The notes beneath the pieces were generated by a model that was not told the origin of the DNA, did not search any database, and saw only the letters and a list, made by a program, of their open reading frames with translations. Positions 42,620-49,874 of a DNA stretch of 64,000 nucleotides are shown one piece after another. Every line of letters starts with the position of its first letter. The stretch's first letter is position 1. The position numbers were made by a program, and so were the translations under genes. Source of the stretch: a virus; IMG/VR virus record IMGVR_UViG_3300032288_005197, positions 21,561 through 85,560 of that record. One strand, written 5' to 3'.

Positions 42620-43402
42620 TTATTTATCTTTTCTTTTTGCTAATTTTCGTTTAACCGCTTCTCTGGTTGATTCCATCTTCTTTGCATACGACGGATTCTT
42701 TCTCTTGTTGAAGTTGATTTGTTGGTTTAGCGAACCTGTGATCTTTTGCATATTACCACCCCTAGTACGGATTAACCAGTCAGCGAGTTTTTGAACTCCA
42801 AGTTCCTTGAATTTACCCTTTGCATCGGGTGCATCACTGTGATGAAACTTAAGTTTCTTCTTTTCTGATACATCATCATCCTCTTCTTCATCATCCCAAC
42901 GATCGTACTGTTCAGCAAGCTTATTACTAATGATTTCCCTAATTTTATCGAAATATCCAGCCATATCTTCGTATCCTATGATCGCATTCATTGCCAGATC
43001 AATCTCTTCTGCAACCTCGTCAGTTTGCATTGAACTAGGATCCCCATTTTGGAAAAACCAACCCCAATCTAGATCGTCTAGCTCGAATGTTTCCCAAAGA
43101 TCTAGGTCCTTTTGGTTGATGGACCCTTCTGCTTTAATCGTTGAATTATCGAAATCTATTGAAATCGTGATCTCATTCCAAAATTTTCTTGTAACATCCT
43201 GGTACTTTTCAGAATCTATTCCATAATCATCAAGGTTCATGTCCCATTCTGCTACAAGTTTGAGCACGCTACCTTCAACTGCGCCATTGAATCTTTTTGC
43301 TAACTGATCAAGATCAATCGAGCTAAATCCCATCGATCTAAGTTCAGCTGAGTCGTCATTGCTTAGATTTTCAATTACGAATTGTTTAAATGTCTTTATC
43401 AT
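42620..43402 (-). CDS. Tagged protein, MGF-motif paralogue family
   Basis: 260 aa. N-terminus MIKTFKQFVIENLS matches the tag closely (compare T4 internal protein leaders such as MKTYQEFIAEA), with V-I-E/N. Next comes AELRSMGFSSID (~19-30), shared with the protein at 561-1112. An acidic middle ends in a Lys-rich tail (KRKLAKRKDK). Probably a DNA-contacting internal head protein by analogy. Confidence 0.8.
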   Translation of the reverse strand: MIKTFKQFVIENLSNDDSAELRSMGFSSIDLDQLAKRFNGAVEGSVLKLVAEWDMNLDDYGIDSEKYQDVTRKFWNEITISIDFDNSTIKAEGSINQKDLDLWETFELDDLDWGWFFQNGDPSSMQTDEVAEEIDLAMNAIIGYEDMAGYFDKIREIISNKLAEQYDRWDDEEEDDDVSEKKKLKFHHSDAPDAKGKFKELGVQKLADWLIRTRGGNMQKITGSLNQQINFNKRKNPSYAKKMESTREAVKRKLAKRKDK

Positions 43403-43415
43403 AGTTTACTTATTT

Positions 43416-43988
43416 TTATCCAGGAAAGTGAGCGTACAGAGTGTCAACCTTTTCTCTGTAGCCCGGCGCGATTGTTATAAGCACGTCAGCCAGCAGCGAG
43501 TATAGAGAAACAAGTTCAGAGTACTCACGGTACTCACTAGTCGAGTTATCGTTTCTGAATAGTGCCATTACGTCAATCAAGATTTCCTCAAGCAGCTCAT
43601 AAATTTTTTCAGCATCAACCTTTGCCGCGAATTCCTCATCGGATTCAACGTACTCAGATTCGGTCTTTAAGTAATCATAGTAGTCTTGAGCAGAGTTCAA
43701 TAGCGACTGCAGATCAGCTTGAGTGTCTCTAACTTTATGAGATTCAATCTCACTCTTGTCAATCTTCTCGACTGAGAATAACGGAACGGTTGCTATGTTC
43801 TCTTTTGAGTTGTGCAGTTTTACCTTTGCATATTCTCCCTCAATTGCGACAACTTCTCCCATTCCTCTGTAGGATTTTACTGAATCTCCAACCTGAATGT
43901 TGTTTGGATTCGGCTCCTCTTTTCTGTCAGGTCGATAAGATATTTCGAAGTTGTCTTCGAAGTCCTCAAATAGTTTAATGTATTTCAT
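43416..43988 (-). CDS. Tagged protein with SH3/KOW-like domain
   Basis: 190 aa. MKYIKLFEDFEDNFE is tag-like. Residues ~30-72 (IQVGDSVKSYRGMGEVVAIEGEYAKVKL, in two parts) look like a KOW/SH3 barrel, as in 1112-1456. The rest is helical. Overlaps the upstream gene by 14 nt in a run of four tagged genes. Confidence 0.75.
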   Translation of the reverse strand: MKYIKLFEDFEDNFEISYRPDRKEEPNPNNIQVGDSVKSYRGMGEVVAIEGEYAKVKLHNSKENIATVPLFSVEKIDKSEIESHKVRDTQADLQSLLNSAQDYYDYLKTESEYVESDEEFAAKVDAEKIYELLEEILIDVMALFRNDNSTSEYREYSELVSLYSLLADVLITIAPGYREKVDTLYAHFPG

Positions 43989-44385
43989 TGTATTTGATAA
44001 TTAATTCTCCCAATACTTCAATCGTACCGACTATCCTCTGAAATTCCATCTGTTTTAATTTAATGGCTTTAGTTGAACCGTCAATCGTCTTTAAGTGTTC
44101 GGCTAATTCTTTTTTTGCATCAGCGACGTCAAATTTCCCAGCCGCTGCTTTTTTATAGTAAGGAAATTTTACCTTAAAGTGTTGATACGTAAGTAGAGCG
44201 TCTCCGCCCTTTTCCTTTGCATTCTGTGCGATCTTTGAAGCACCGACTAGGCGAATCTTTGCAAATTCTTCCAATGATTCGTTTTTCTTTGCTTCATTGA
44301 TGACGAACTCCTGGAAGCTGAATTCTGTCTTTATTTCTGAGTTTCCTCTAAGTTTTTGGTGTAAATCCCAATTGATTATTGACAT
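43975..44385 (-). CDS. Tagged basic helical protein
   Basis: 136 aa. The tag FSFQEFVINEAKKN lies at ~22-35 rather than at the very start, with I-N-E/A, the best match in the window to a T4 gp21 cleavage site (L/I-x-E followed by A). The remainder is helical and Lys-rich. Its ATG adjoins the upstream stop. Confidence 0.75.
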   Translation of the reverse strand: MSIINWDLHQKLRGNSEIKTEFSFQEFVINEAKKNESLEEFAKIRLVGASKIAQNAKEKGGDALLTYQHFKVKFPYYKKAAAGKFDVADAKKELAEHLKTIDGSTKAIKLKQMEFQRIVGTIEVLGELIIKYNEIH

Positions 44386-45626
44386 TATAATATATTTGCA
44401 TTTTTAGCCGCAGATTTGATCATATTGACCGTGAATTCAACTCTGTCTTCCTCAGGCTTTGCGGACTCCTTTCGGTTCTCAGAGTCTACCATGGACTTTA
44501 ACAGTTTATCAAGATCCACATTTGACTGTTTAGCTCCTCTACTCGCGTCTCTGAATATCTGCAAGCTACGAGCATCGATTTCTTTTTGCTTGGCCTTTTT
44601 TGCTTTTAACTTTTCAGCGGCAGCCTTTGAGCGTTCTTCCTTTTGTTCTGGAGAATCCTCAGCCCTTCCACTGTACTTAAGTAGAGAGTATGTTGAAATG
44701 TATTTTGCGTAATCCTTTAAATTTTCGTCTGTAAGCTTTGCAGCGATGTTATCAATGATTCCCTTTAGTGTAGTTCCACCGACTAGCATATCGTCAACTA
44801 CCATGAAATATGGAGTTCCTGCAGTGATCACACTACTAATCTTATTATAATTAGGATTTCTCATCAACTCTTGATAGGCTTCAGCCGATGATTTGAATGC
44901 ATTAATTATGTAATCATCAACATGGTGCCCAGGATTCAAGAGACGTCTTGATCCTGACCTAAGTCCTGATGACTTCTTAATGAACCCTGTAAAATCAGTG
45001 CTCTGTGAAGTTTTAGAGTTTTCCATTCCCGGCCATTCCTGAATCGGTTGGCCTGTGCGTTTTGACCAAGCCATTGCGGCTGGACCGTTCCAATATCCAG
45101 CAACGTGATTCTTTAGATAAGAATCTAATTGCTCTCTTGTAATAGTATCTGCTTTTGCATAGGCTTCCCAATTAACGATTGCTAATGGGTCTGCGTAAAA
45201 ACGTTTCATCACGTCTATTACTTTTGCATTAGGATAGTAAAGTTCTTTGATTGTGTTAGCTATTCTAAGCGCCAACGGAGAAGATGATCCAGCTGGAATG
45301 ATAACGTCGACTTTTCGACCTACTAGGTTGGCTGGATAGGTTAATTCAATCAACCTAGTTAGCTCTTCATCGGTTACTGCATCAGGTTTCTTAAGAGCAT
45401 CCATTAGTTGGACTTTTGTTGCTCCGTCCGCCCTTTCCATAGCGTATCCACTGTACATTGCTACCTTCGCGTCAGCTACTTTATAATTAGTGGATTCTGC
45501 AGGTTTTGCACTAGCCAATTTGACAATATCGTCAGGCGAATCTGAATCAAAATCTATGCTCGGTCTTCCGTTAACGAGTTTAATACCCTCAGTTAAAAAC
45601 TGGGAAAAATTCATCAAATGCTTCAT
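44385..45626 (-). CDS. Phosphoribosyltransferase-like enzyme with capsid-type tag
   Basis: 413 aa. N-terminus MKHLMNFSQFLTEGIK fits the tag with L-T-E/G, a good T4-type cleavage site. Downstream, VDVIIPAGSSSPLALRIANTI (read as VDVIIPAGSSSPLAL, ~107) and YFMVVDDMLVGGTTLKGI (~262-279) resemble the two main elements of type I phosphoribosyltransferases, the second being the PRPP loop. The C-terminal ~100 residues are a basic coiled-coil-like tail. An enzyme packed in the head would be unusual. A perfect late box ends 4 nt before the ATG. Confidence 0.65.
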   Translation of the reverse strand: MKHLMNFSQFLTEGIKLVNGRPSIDFDSDSPDDIVKLASAKPAESTNYKVADAKVAMYSGYAMERADGATKVQLMDALKKPDAVTDEELTRLIELTYPANLVGRKVDVIIPAGSSSPLALRIANTIKELYYPNAKVIDVMKRFYADPLAIVNWEAYAKADTITREQLDSYLKNHVAGYWNGPAAMAWSKRTGQPIQEWPGMENSKTSQSTDFTGFIKKSSGLRSGSRRLLNPGHHVDDYIINAFKSSAEAYQELMRNPNYNKISSVITAGTPYFMVVDDMLVGGTTLKGIIDNIAAKLTDENLKDYAKYISTYSLLKYSGRAEDSPEQKEERSKAAAEKLKAKKAKQKEIDARSLQIFRDASRGAKQSNVDLDKLLKSMVDSENRKESAKPEEDRVEFTVNMIKSAAKNANIL

Positions 45627-45630
45627 AGAG

Positions 45631-45639
45631 TTATTTATA
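45631..45639 (-). promoter_or_regulatory. T4-late-type promoter box abutting a start codon
   Basis: Minus-strand TATAAATAA then CTCT and ATG (45626). It overlaps the stop codon of the helicase gene. Confidence 0.55.
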
Positions 45640-47367
45640 CTCTATTCGGATCCTTGACTTAAATTCTTGTGGAAATTGATCGCCTGCGGACTTCATGAGA
45701 TCCGCAAAGCACCCGTCCAAGAAATAGGTCACTGCCCAATCTTCCGGAGTTCTAATCGATCGACCGACTCCTTGCAAAACTGCAATAGAGGTCTTCCAGT
45801 TGTACCATTTTTGACTGTACTCCAGCTTTGCAGCAACGTACTTATCGCCAAGGTGAGGATACGGCACCTTTAGGAATATTTGGAATCTGCTATGATCATC
45901 GACCATGTTCAGACCCTCTAGAATGGAAGGCCCCATTAGGACCATGCCCTTCTTTTTAATCATTTTCTTTAGCGCAAGTTCCTTTTCTCCTGAGCCTTTA
46001 TAGAGCAGAATGCGTTTCTTAACATCCTTGGGAAGACCGTTAAAAATCTTAGTATTCAATTCATACGAACCTGAATGGATGATCCCAGAGTCCTCAGAGT
46101 GCTCACGAATGATTCTGGTCACAGTATCGATTGCCCATTGTAAATTATCGTTCAAGAATCTAGCTGACATTTTCTTACCCGGGTAAAAAATAATTGGAGA
46201 TCTCTCCCAGTTGAAGTGACTTTCGATCTTGAAGTACTTGGCCTTCTTGATTCCATGATTTCTCATGAAGTCTCCGGCACTACCCATCGTAGCCGTCATC
46301 AATAATTTGAATCCAAATTTCGTAAAGAAGTGCTTTTGTAGCAGGTAGTACTCATCAATGCAGTTAAAAGTGATTGATTTCTCTCCGGGGTTCTTCACAA
46401 GCTTTTCAAGGCCGACCTTGTCAATAATATCGCAGTAATCTTCCAACTTACAGTGGACGTCCTTCACCCAATCTGCTAAGTTAAAAACTGCAAGCCATTC
46501 TAGTGGAATGTTCTCCTCTACGAATTCTTCACCTGCGTTTTCTCTAAGAGGAGCAGCCGACTGCACAAGCACAGATAGTAACTTAGTGACCTCTCTTAAA
46601 AGTTTAAGTAGGGTCGAGTGATCCTCATGCTCGTAAATCAGGTTAATTGCTCTCTCTAATCTCTTAAAATTAACATCTGGTGCTTTTTTACCAATGTCCT
46701 CAAGGCCTTCGGCCAGCTTTTGAGCCTTGCTAACTATTTCAATTGAAACTATTGGGCTAAAATGGCTCTGTACAATGTCTAGAAGCTTGTGAGCCTCATC
46801 ACAGACGACAAAATCTCTTTGCGGAAAAGGCGAGCCTCTTCCAGTACCCTGCTGTTGGGCCTCAACGTAATTTCTTTGAATCAGAGCATAGGGATAGGTA
46901 AGTAGAGCAATAGGCGATTTAATAGCCTTTTTACGTGAGGTTAAGTAGCCGCAGTGCTTAAAGCAAGGCAAAGATTCCGCTGCTTCATAGGTTGTGCCCT
47001 TGTTCTTACACTCACCAACTGAGAATTTCTCACCATTCACCGCACATGTGTAATTATCAACTCCCTTGATGTTGCCCCAATTCCAGAGCTGCATTTTACG
47101 AAAGTCCTTTACGTACTGTTCATGCAAAGAAAGATCAGACGCTAAGATGTAGCCTCGATTACCCTTGAATGCCAAAAAATCCGCGAACAACATTGCAATA
47201 ACTGACTTACCTGAACCGGTTGGAGCATCAAGTAGATAGATTCCGTTTGGATCCTCCTCATAGGCTTCAATAATATCAATGATTGCCTCTTGCTGTTGCG
47301 GTCTGAACTCCAATCCTGGATGCTTGCCCTTCACGAACTGTTCAAACTCTGCTTTTAGTTTACCCAT
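45631..47367 (-). CDS. XPD/DinG-type Fe-S superfamily 2 helicase
   Basis: 578 aa. RPQQQEAIIDII (~21), DAPTGSGKSVIAM (Walker A, ~46-58), four Cys spaced across ~107-140 (TCAVN, GECKN, PCFKHC) fitting the 4Fe-4S domain, VVCDEAHKL (DEAH, ~187), and QGVGRSIRTPEDWAV (motif VI, ~537). It unwinds DNA 5'-to-3' in repair, R-loop or G4 handling in related enzymes. Starts 8 nt inside the methylglyoxal synthase gene; the two are coupled. Confidence 0.85.
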   Translation of the reverse strand: MGKLKAEFEQFVKGKHPGLEFRPQQQEAIIDIIEAYEEDPNGIYLLDAPTGSGKSVIAMLFADFLAFKGNRGYILASDLSLHEQYVKDFRKMQLWNWGNIKGVDNYTCAVNGEKFSVGECKNKGTTYEAAESLPCFKHCGYLTSRKKAIKSPIALLTYPYALIQRNYVEAQQQGTGRGSPFPQRDFVVCDEAHKLLDIVQSHFSPIVSIEIVSKAQKLAEGLEDIGKKAPDVNFKRLERAINLIYEHEDHSTLLKLLREVTKLLSVLVQSAAPLRENAGEEFVEENIPLEWLAVFNLADWVKDVHCKLEDYCDIIDKVGLEKLVKNPGEKSITFNCIDEYYLLQKHFFTKFGFKLLMTATMGSAGDFMRNHGIKKAKYFKIESHFNWERSPIIFYPGKKMSARFLNDNLQWAIDTVTRIIREHSEDSGIIHSGSYELNTKIFNGLPKDVKKRILLYKGSGEKELALKKMIKKKGMVLMGPSILEGLNMVDDHSRFQIFLKVPYPHLGDKYVAAKLEYSQKWYNWKTSIAVLQGVGRSIRTPEDWAVTYFLDGCFADLMKSAGDQFPQEFKSRIRIEYK

Positions 47368-47731
47368 TTTTCAATTCTACCGCTTTTATTAATAAACTTG
47401 CCGTTGCGTAGTTGGTTGCAATCGGAATGTTGTGAACGTTACATAAGCGCAACAGCATTTGCACATCGACCTCATGCGGATGTGATGAAAGCGGATCGAT
47501 GAAGAAGATTACTCCGTCCACCTTGCCTTCCACTAGCTCTGCTGCGATCTGCGCATCTCCGCCCTGAGGGCCTGAGAATTTTCTTTGTACGCTAAGCCCT
47601 GCATGTTCAATGTGAGCGCCGGTCGTTCCAGTCGCAACGATGCTATGCTGCTTAAAAAATTCAAGGCGTTTCATGATGAATGCCACCATGTCCGCCTTTT
47701 TATTATCATGTGATATTACTGCTATTCTCAT
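47360..47731 (-). CDS. mgsA: Methylglyoxal synthase
   Basis: 123 aa. VISHDNKKADM (~5-15), GTTGAHI (~36), SGPQGGDAQIAAEL (~53-66) and FFIDPLSSHPHEVDVQMLLRLCNVH (two pieces, ~76-100) then IPIATNYATASLLI (~101) give the full MgsA signature, including the phosphate-binding region and catalytic Asp residues. The enzyme turns dihydroxyacetone phosphate into methylglyoxal plus phosphate, draining glycolysis without ATP gain. Length is somewhat below E. coli MgsA (152 aa). Very unusual in a phage. Confidence 0.9.
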   Translation of the reverse strand: MRIAVISHDNKKADMVAFIMKRLEFFKQHSIVATGTTGAHIEHAGLSVQRKFSGPQGGDAQIAAELVEGKVDGVIFFIDPLSSHPHEVDVQMLLRLCNVHNIPIATNYATASLLIKAVELKNG

Positions 47732-47734
47732 ATT

Positions 47735-48055
47735 CTATTCTTCTAATTCCCATCCGTCTTCTGAGTGCATGTACTCGCAGCACGGATATTCTCTGCCCCT
47801 TTCATCAAGGTGGGTCCAAGTGTGGTCATCGATCCATTTAATCGGCTCGTCTTTTGGTCCTGGAACCATCGGATTACTATCAACATCCCCTGGCGGAAAG
47901 TAATCCTCTCTTCTAATTGAGTAGTAATTACACTCGCAACCTCTTGGTACGCAGTCATCGCATGAATTGGGATTTCCTCCGTCCAAGTATCCTGGCATAT
48001 AGCACCAGGTCGCGATCTTTCCACAATCGCATAGTTCCTTACCAGCTATCGACAT
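47735..48055 (-). CDS. Cys-rich, probably metal-binding protein
   Basis: 106 aa with about ten Cys (CDCG, SCDDC, RGCEC, PCCEY), most likely one or two zinc sites. Acidic C-terminus. Lies 4 nt upstream of mgsA. No family recognised. Confidence 0.65.
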   Translation of the reverse strand: MSIAGKELCDCGKIATWCYMPGYLDGGNPNSCDDCVPRGCECNYYSIRREDYFPPGDVDSNPMVPGPKDEPIKWIDDHTWTHLDERGREYPCCEYMHSEDGWELEE

Positions 48056-48242
48056 CAGTTAAGTCTATTTTTACCCTTGCAGTATGTGAGTATACTTCAA
48101 TACCCTCTCCGATTCCATTCGGTGTAATCGACCAGGTTAGGAGTCCAATCTCTCCATAAATGGCTTTGATGTGAGTGCACCACTTATCAAACTTCTTTTG
48201 CTGCTTGTTGTTTAGCTCGAGTGTTATTACTTTGTTTGCCAT
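48039..48242 (-). CDS. Conserved small phage protein
   Basis: 67 aa from ATG 48242 (the frame opens earlier but overlaps the metallopeptidase-like gene). Pattern NKVITLELNNKQQKKFDKW, LTWSITPNGIG, VDLTD-like end is one I recall from marine T4-like phages. Function unknown. Confidence 0.65.
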   Translation of the reverse strand: MANKVITLELNNKQQKKFDKWCTHIKAIYGEIGLLTWSITPNGIGEGIEVYSHTARVKIDLTDVDSW

Positions 48243-48921
48243 TGTACTGTTTAAAAATTTTACTGAACTTCTTTTCCCAGGTTTTAATTCCCTTGAGTTT
48301 ATCCATTCCATCATGCAGACCGGTCGCTAAATAGGCTTGAGTCTCGTCAGCCAGCACCTTTTCTGGATAACCTTCCTTGATTAAGAATTCATTTAATGCC
48401 TCGGTCAGCTTGGTCGGCACCTGCTTCAGCAGACCGGTCATGGCCGCTTTGTATTCTGGATCGGTAAAGAACCTTGCATGCGCCATCTCGTGATCCATTA
48501 CCCATGAATCCAATGAGTCGACTCCAAGTAGGTAAAAATTACCTCTTCGTTGGTGTTGACGAATTTGCCACAAGATGTTCATCATGTGTTCGTCGTACGG
48601 CGTGACCATGTCAACGTCATAGTCTAACTGATCGTAACAGCCTTCGACCTCATTACTTGGCACATTGTAACCTGACCAATCCGCGGGATAGGAAAAATGA
48701 TCCTTGCCCCAGTGCTTTCTGTATCGATTCATGTAGGCAAAAATATTGAAGTTACGACCTCTAAAATCCGAAAAAGCGGATTCATAATATTCTTGAGCTC
48801 TCAAGAAGAGCATTGCTCGATCGTAATCATCGGTCACTTGGACCGCGTAAATCTTGGGTGCAACCTCGTACAGTGAGTACGTTATGATTGGCAAATCTTC
48901 GGTGTGAGATAATAATTTCAT
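48187..48921 (-). CDS. Predicted zinc metallopeptidase-like protein
   Basis: 244 aa. SWVMDHEMAHARFF (~143-156) contains an HExxH motif (H-E-M-A-H) and DETQAYLATG (~200) could give the downstream Glu ligand. The fold otherwise looks helical with a lysine-rich tail. Similar proteins occur in T4-like phages without known substrate. Catalysis is inferred only from the motif. Confidence 0.55.
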   Translation of the reverse strand: MKLLSHTEDLPIITYSLYEVAPKIYAVQVTDDYDRAMLFLRAQEYYESAFSDFRGRNFNIFAYMNRYRKHWGKDHFSYPADWSGYNVPSNEVEGCYDQLDYDVDMVTPYDEHMMNILWQIRQHQRRGNFYLLGVDSLDSWVMDHEMAHARFFTDPEYKAAMTGLLKQVPTKLTEALNEFLIKEGYPEKVLADETQAYLATGLHDGMDKLKGIKTWEKKFSKIFKQYNGKQSNNTRAKQQAAKEV

Positions 48922-48955
48922 TTTACAGATTAGTAGCGTTTTAGTTTACACATTA

Positions 48956-48983
48956 TAAAAAAGGCAACCATTAGGCTGCCTCT
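48956..48983 (-). terminator. Rho-independent terminator
   Basis: Stem AGGCAGCC/GGTTGCCT (one G-U) followed by a U-run on the minus strand. Ends the mini-membrane-protein gene. Confidence 0.7.
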
Positions 48984-49133
48984 CTATAATCTTCCAGTCA
49001 ATACATAATAGATGGAGATCAGTCCAACGGCAACAGCAGTTACAACTATTATCCATGAAATGATTTTAGCTGTGTCCTCGACTTGTTTACGAGTTCGACC
49101 TTGCCATTGATTTCTATCCCATCCGTTTTCCAT
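48984..49133 (-). CDS. Mini membrane protein (49 aa)
   Basis: ATG at 49133 to TAG at 48984. Begins MENGWDRNQWQGRTRKQVED and continues with one transmembrane helix (~25-45, IISWIIVVTAVAVGLISIYY) and a short basic end. Positive residues before the helix predict N-in. Isolated between a tRNA pair and a terminator placed immediately after the stop, which supports a real gene. Confidence 0.5.
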   Translation of the reverse strand: MENGWDRNQWQGRTRKQVEDTAKIISWIIVVTAVAVGLISIYYVLTGRL

Positions 49134-49192
49134 GAACTAGAATTTTTAACCTAAAACGTCTTCTATTATAATTTCCATTTTATAAATTTAAA

Positions 49193-49268
49193 AAGAAGAG
49201 GGAGGAATCCAACCCACCGTCACGGCCATTATGGCTTGCTCTCATTGGTGTCACTGAGCTACTCTTCT
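49193..49268 (-). pseudogene. Degenerate tRNA-like sequence
   Basis: Perfect 7-bp acceptor AGAAGAG/CTCTTCT and a D-stem GCTC/GAGC, but the D-loop lacks GG, the T-stem has a mismatch, and the space for the anticodon arm is about 3 nt short; no reading gives a U33-anticodon loop with a paired stem. Probably a decayed tRNA or a tRNA mimic. Confidence 0.5.
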
Positions 49269-49353
49269 TGGTGCGGATGAAGGGACTCGAACCCCCACGT
49301 CGTGAAACACTAGATCCTAAGTCTAGCGCGGCTACCAATTACGCCACATCCGC
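49269..49353 (-). tRNA. tRNA-Leu (anticodon TAG), second copy
   Basis: Class II. Acceptor GCGGATG/CATCCGC, anticodon stem CTAGA/TCTAG with loop CTTAGGA, CCA encoded. D and anticodon arms are near-identical to the Leu-TAG at 42127-42207, suggesting duplication. Confidence 0.92.
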
Positions 49354-49382
49354 ATTTTAAAGAACTATTTTTTATTTAAGGC

Positions 49383-49390
49383 TATTATAC
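49383..49390 (-). promoter_or_regulatory. GTATAATA promoter-like box
   Basis: Minus-strand GGGTATAATAGCC, 29 nt upstream of the tRNA-Leu. Confidence 0.5.
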
Positions 49391-49394
49391 CCAA

Positions 49395-49874
49395 TTAAAC
49401 GGTGTGCGGTATCTGAATTCTCACACAAGTTTGAGGTTGATGCTCATTCATCAAGAAATTATTGATGTAGCCCATAATATTGGCTGCTCCAATCGGATTC
49501 GCCGAGTGCACATAAACCTGTGGAAATCTAATCTGTAGGCCAATCTTTCTAAGTCTTGAGGTATCCAGCGCTTCTGGGTACAAATCATAGAAATAATTAA
49601 CCAACCATTTAGCACAATCGTATCCAGTTTTCTCCTTGATATTATTATAGTCAAGAGTGTAGTTGGGACTCACATTATTGAAGTACTCTGACATTGCTGA
49701 GTCACCTAGGTCGTGATCCAATGAGATCATGTGAATGTTATCTAATCCAAGTTCTTTCACCTTGTCAACGAACTCCTGATAGCTTCTAACCACTATCCAA
49801 TCTCCGCCGGCTGGATCAAGTTTCGGTGTACGTACATCATCCAAGTAGATGCGAACTAATTTATTCTCCTCCAT
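49395..49874 (-). CDS. Cyclic-phosphate-processing receiver (cREC)-like protein
   Basis: 159 aa. IYLDDVRTPKL (~9-19), DWIVVRSYQEFVD (~25-37) and HMISLDHDLGDSA (~48-60) follow the cREC pattern, a receiver-derived domain proposed to process 2',3'-cyclic phosphates in RNA repair. It overlaps the ligase gene by 14 nt, which fits a joint role in end healing and sealing. Activity is not demonstrated for this sequence. Confidence 0.7.
   Translation of the reverse strand: MEENKLVRIYLDDVRTPKLDPAGGDWIVVRSYQEFVDKVKELGLDNIHMISLDHDLGDSAMSEYFNNVSPNYTLDYNNIKEKTGYDCAKWLVNYFYDLYPEALDTSRLRKIGLQIRFPQVYVHSANPIGAANIMGYINNFLMNEHQPQTCVRIQIPHTV

Noticed and set aside
42620-42628. A T4-late-type box (GATAAATAA) at the end of the 42620-43402 gene
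   Set aside because: It is formed by the last codons and stop of that gene (Asp-Lys-stop), and no virion gene follows on the minus strand, only tRNAs.
42930-43226. 98-aa + strand frame opposite a tagged protein gene
   Set aside because: Shadow frame, Ser-rich as expected from the antisense of an acidic gene.
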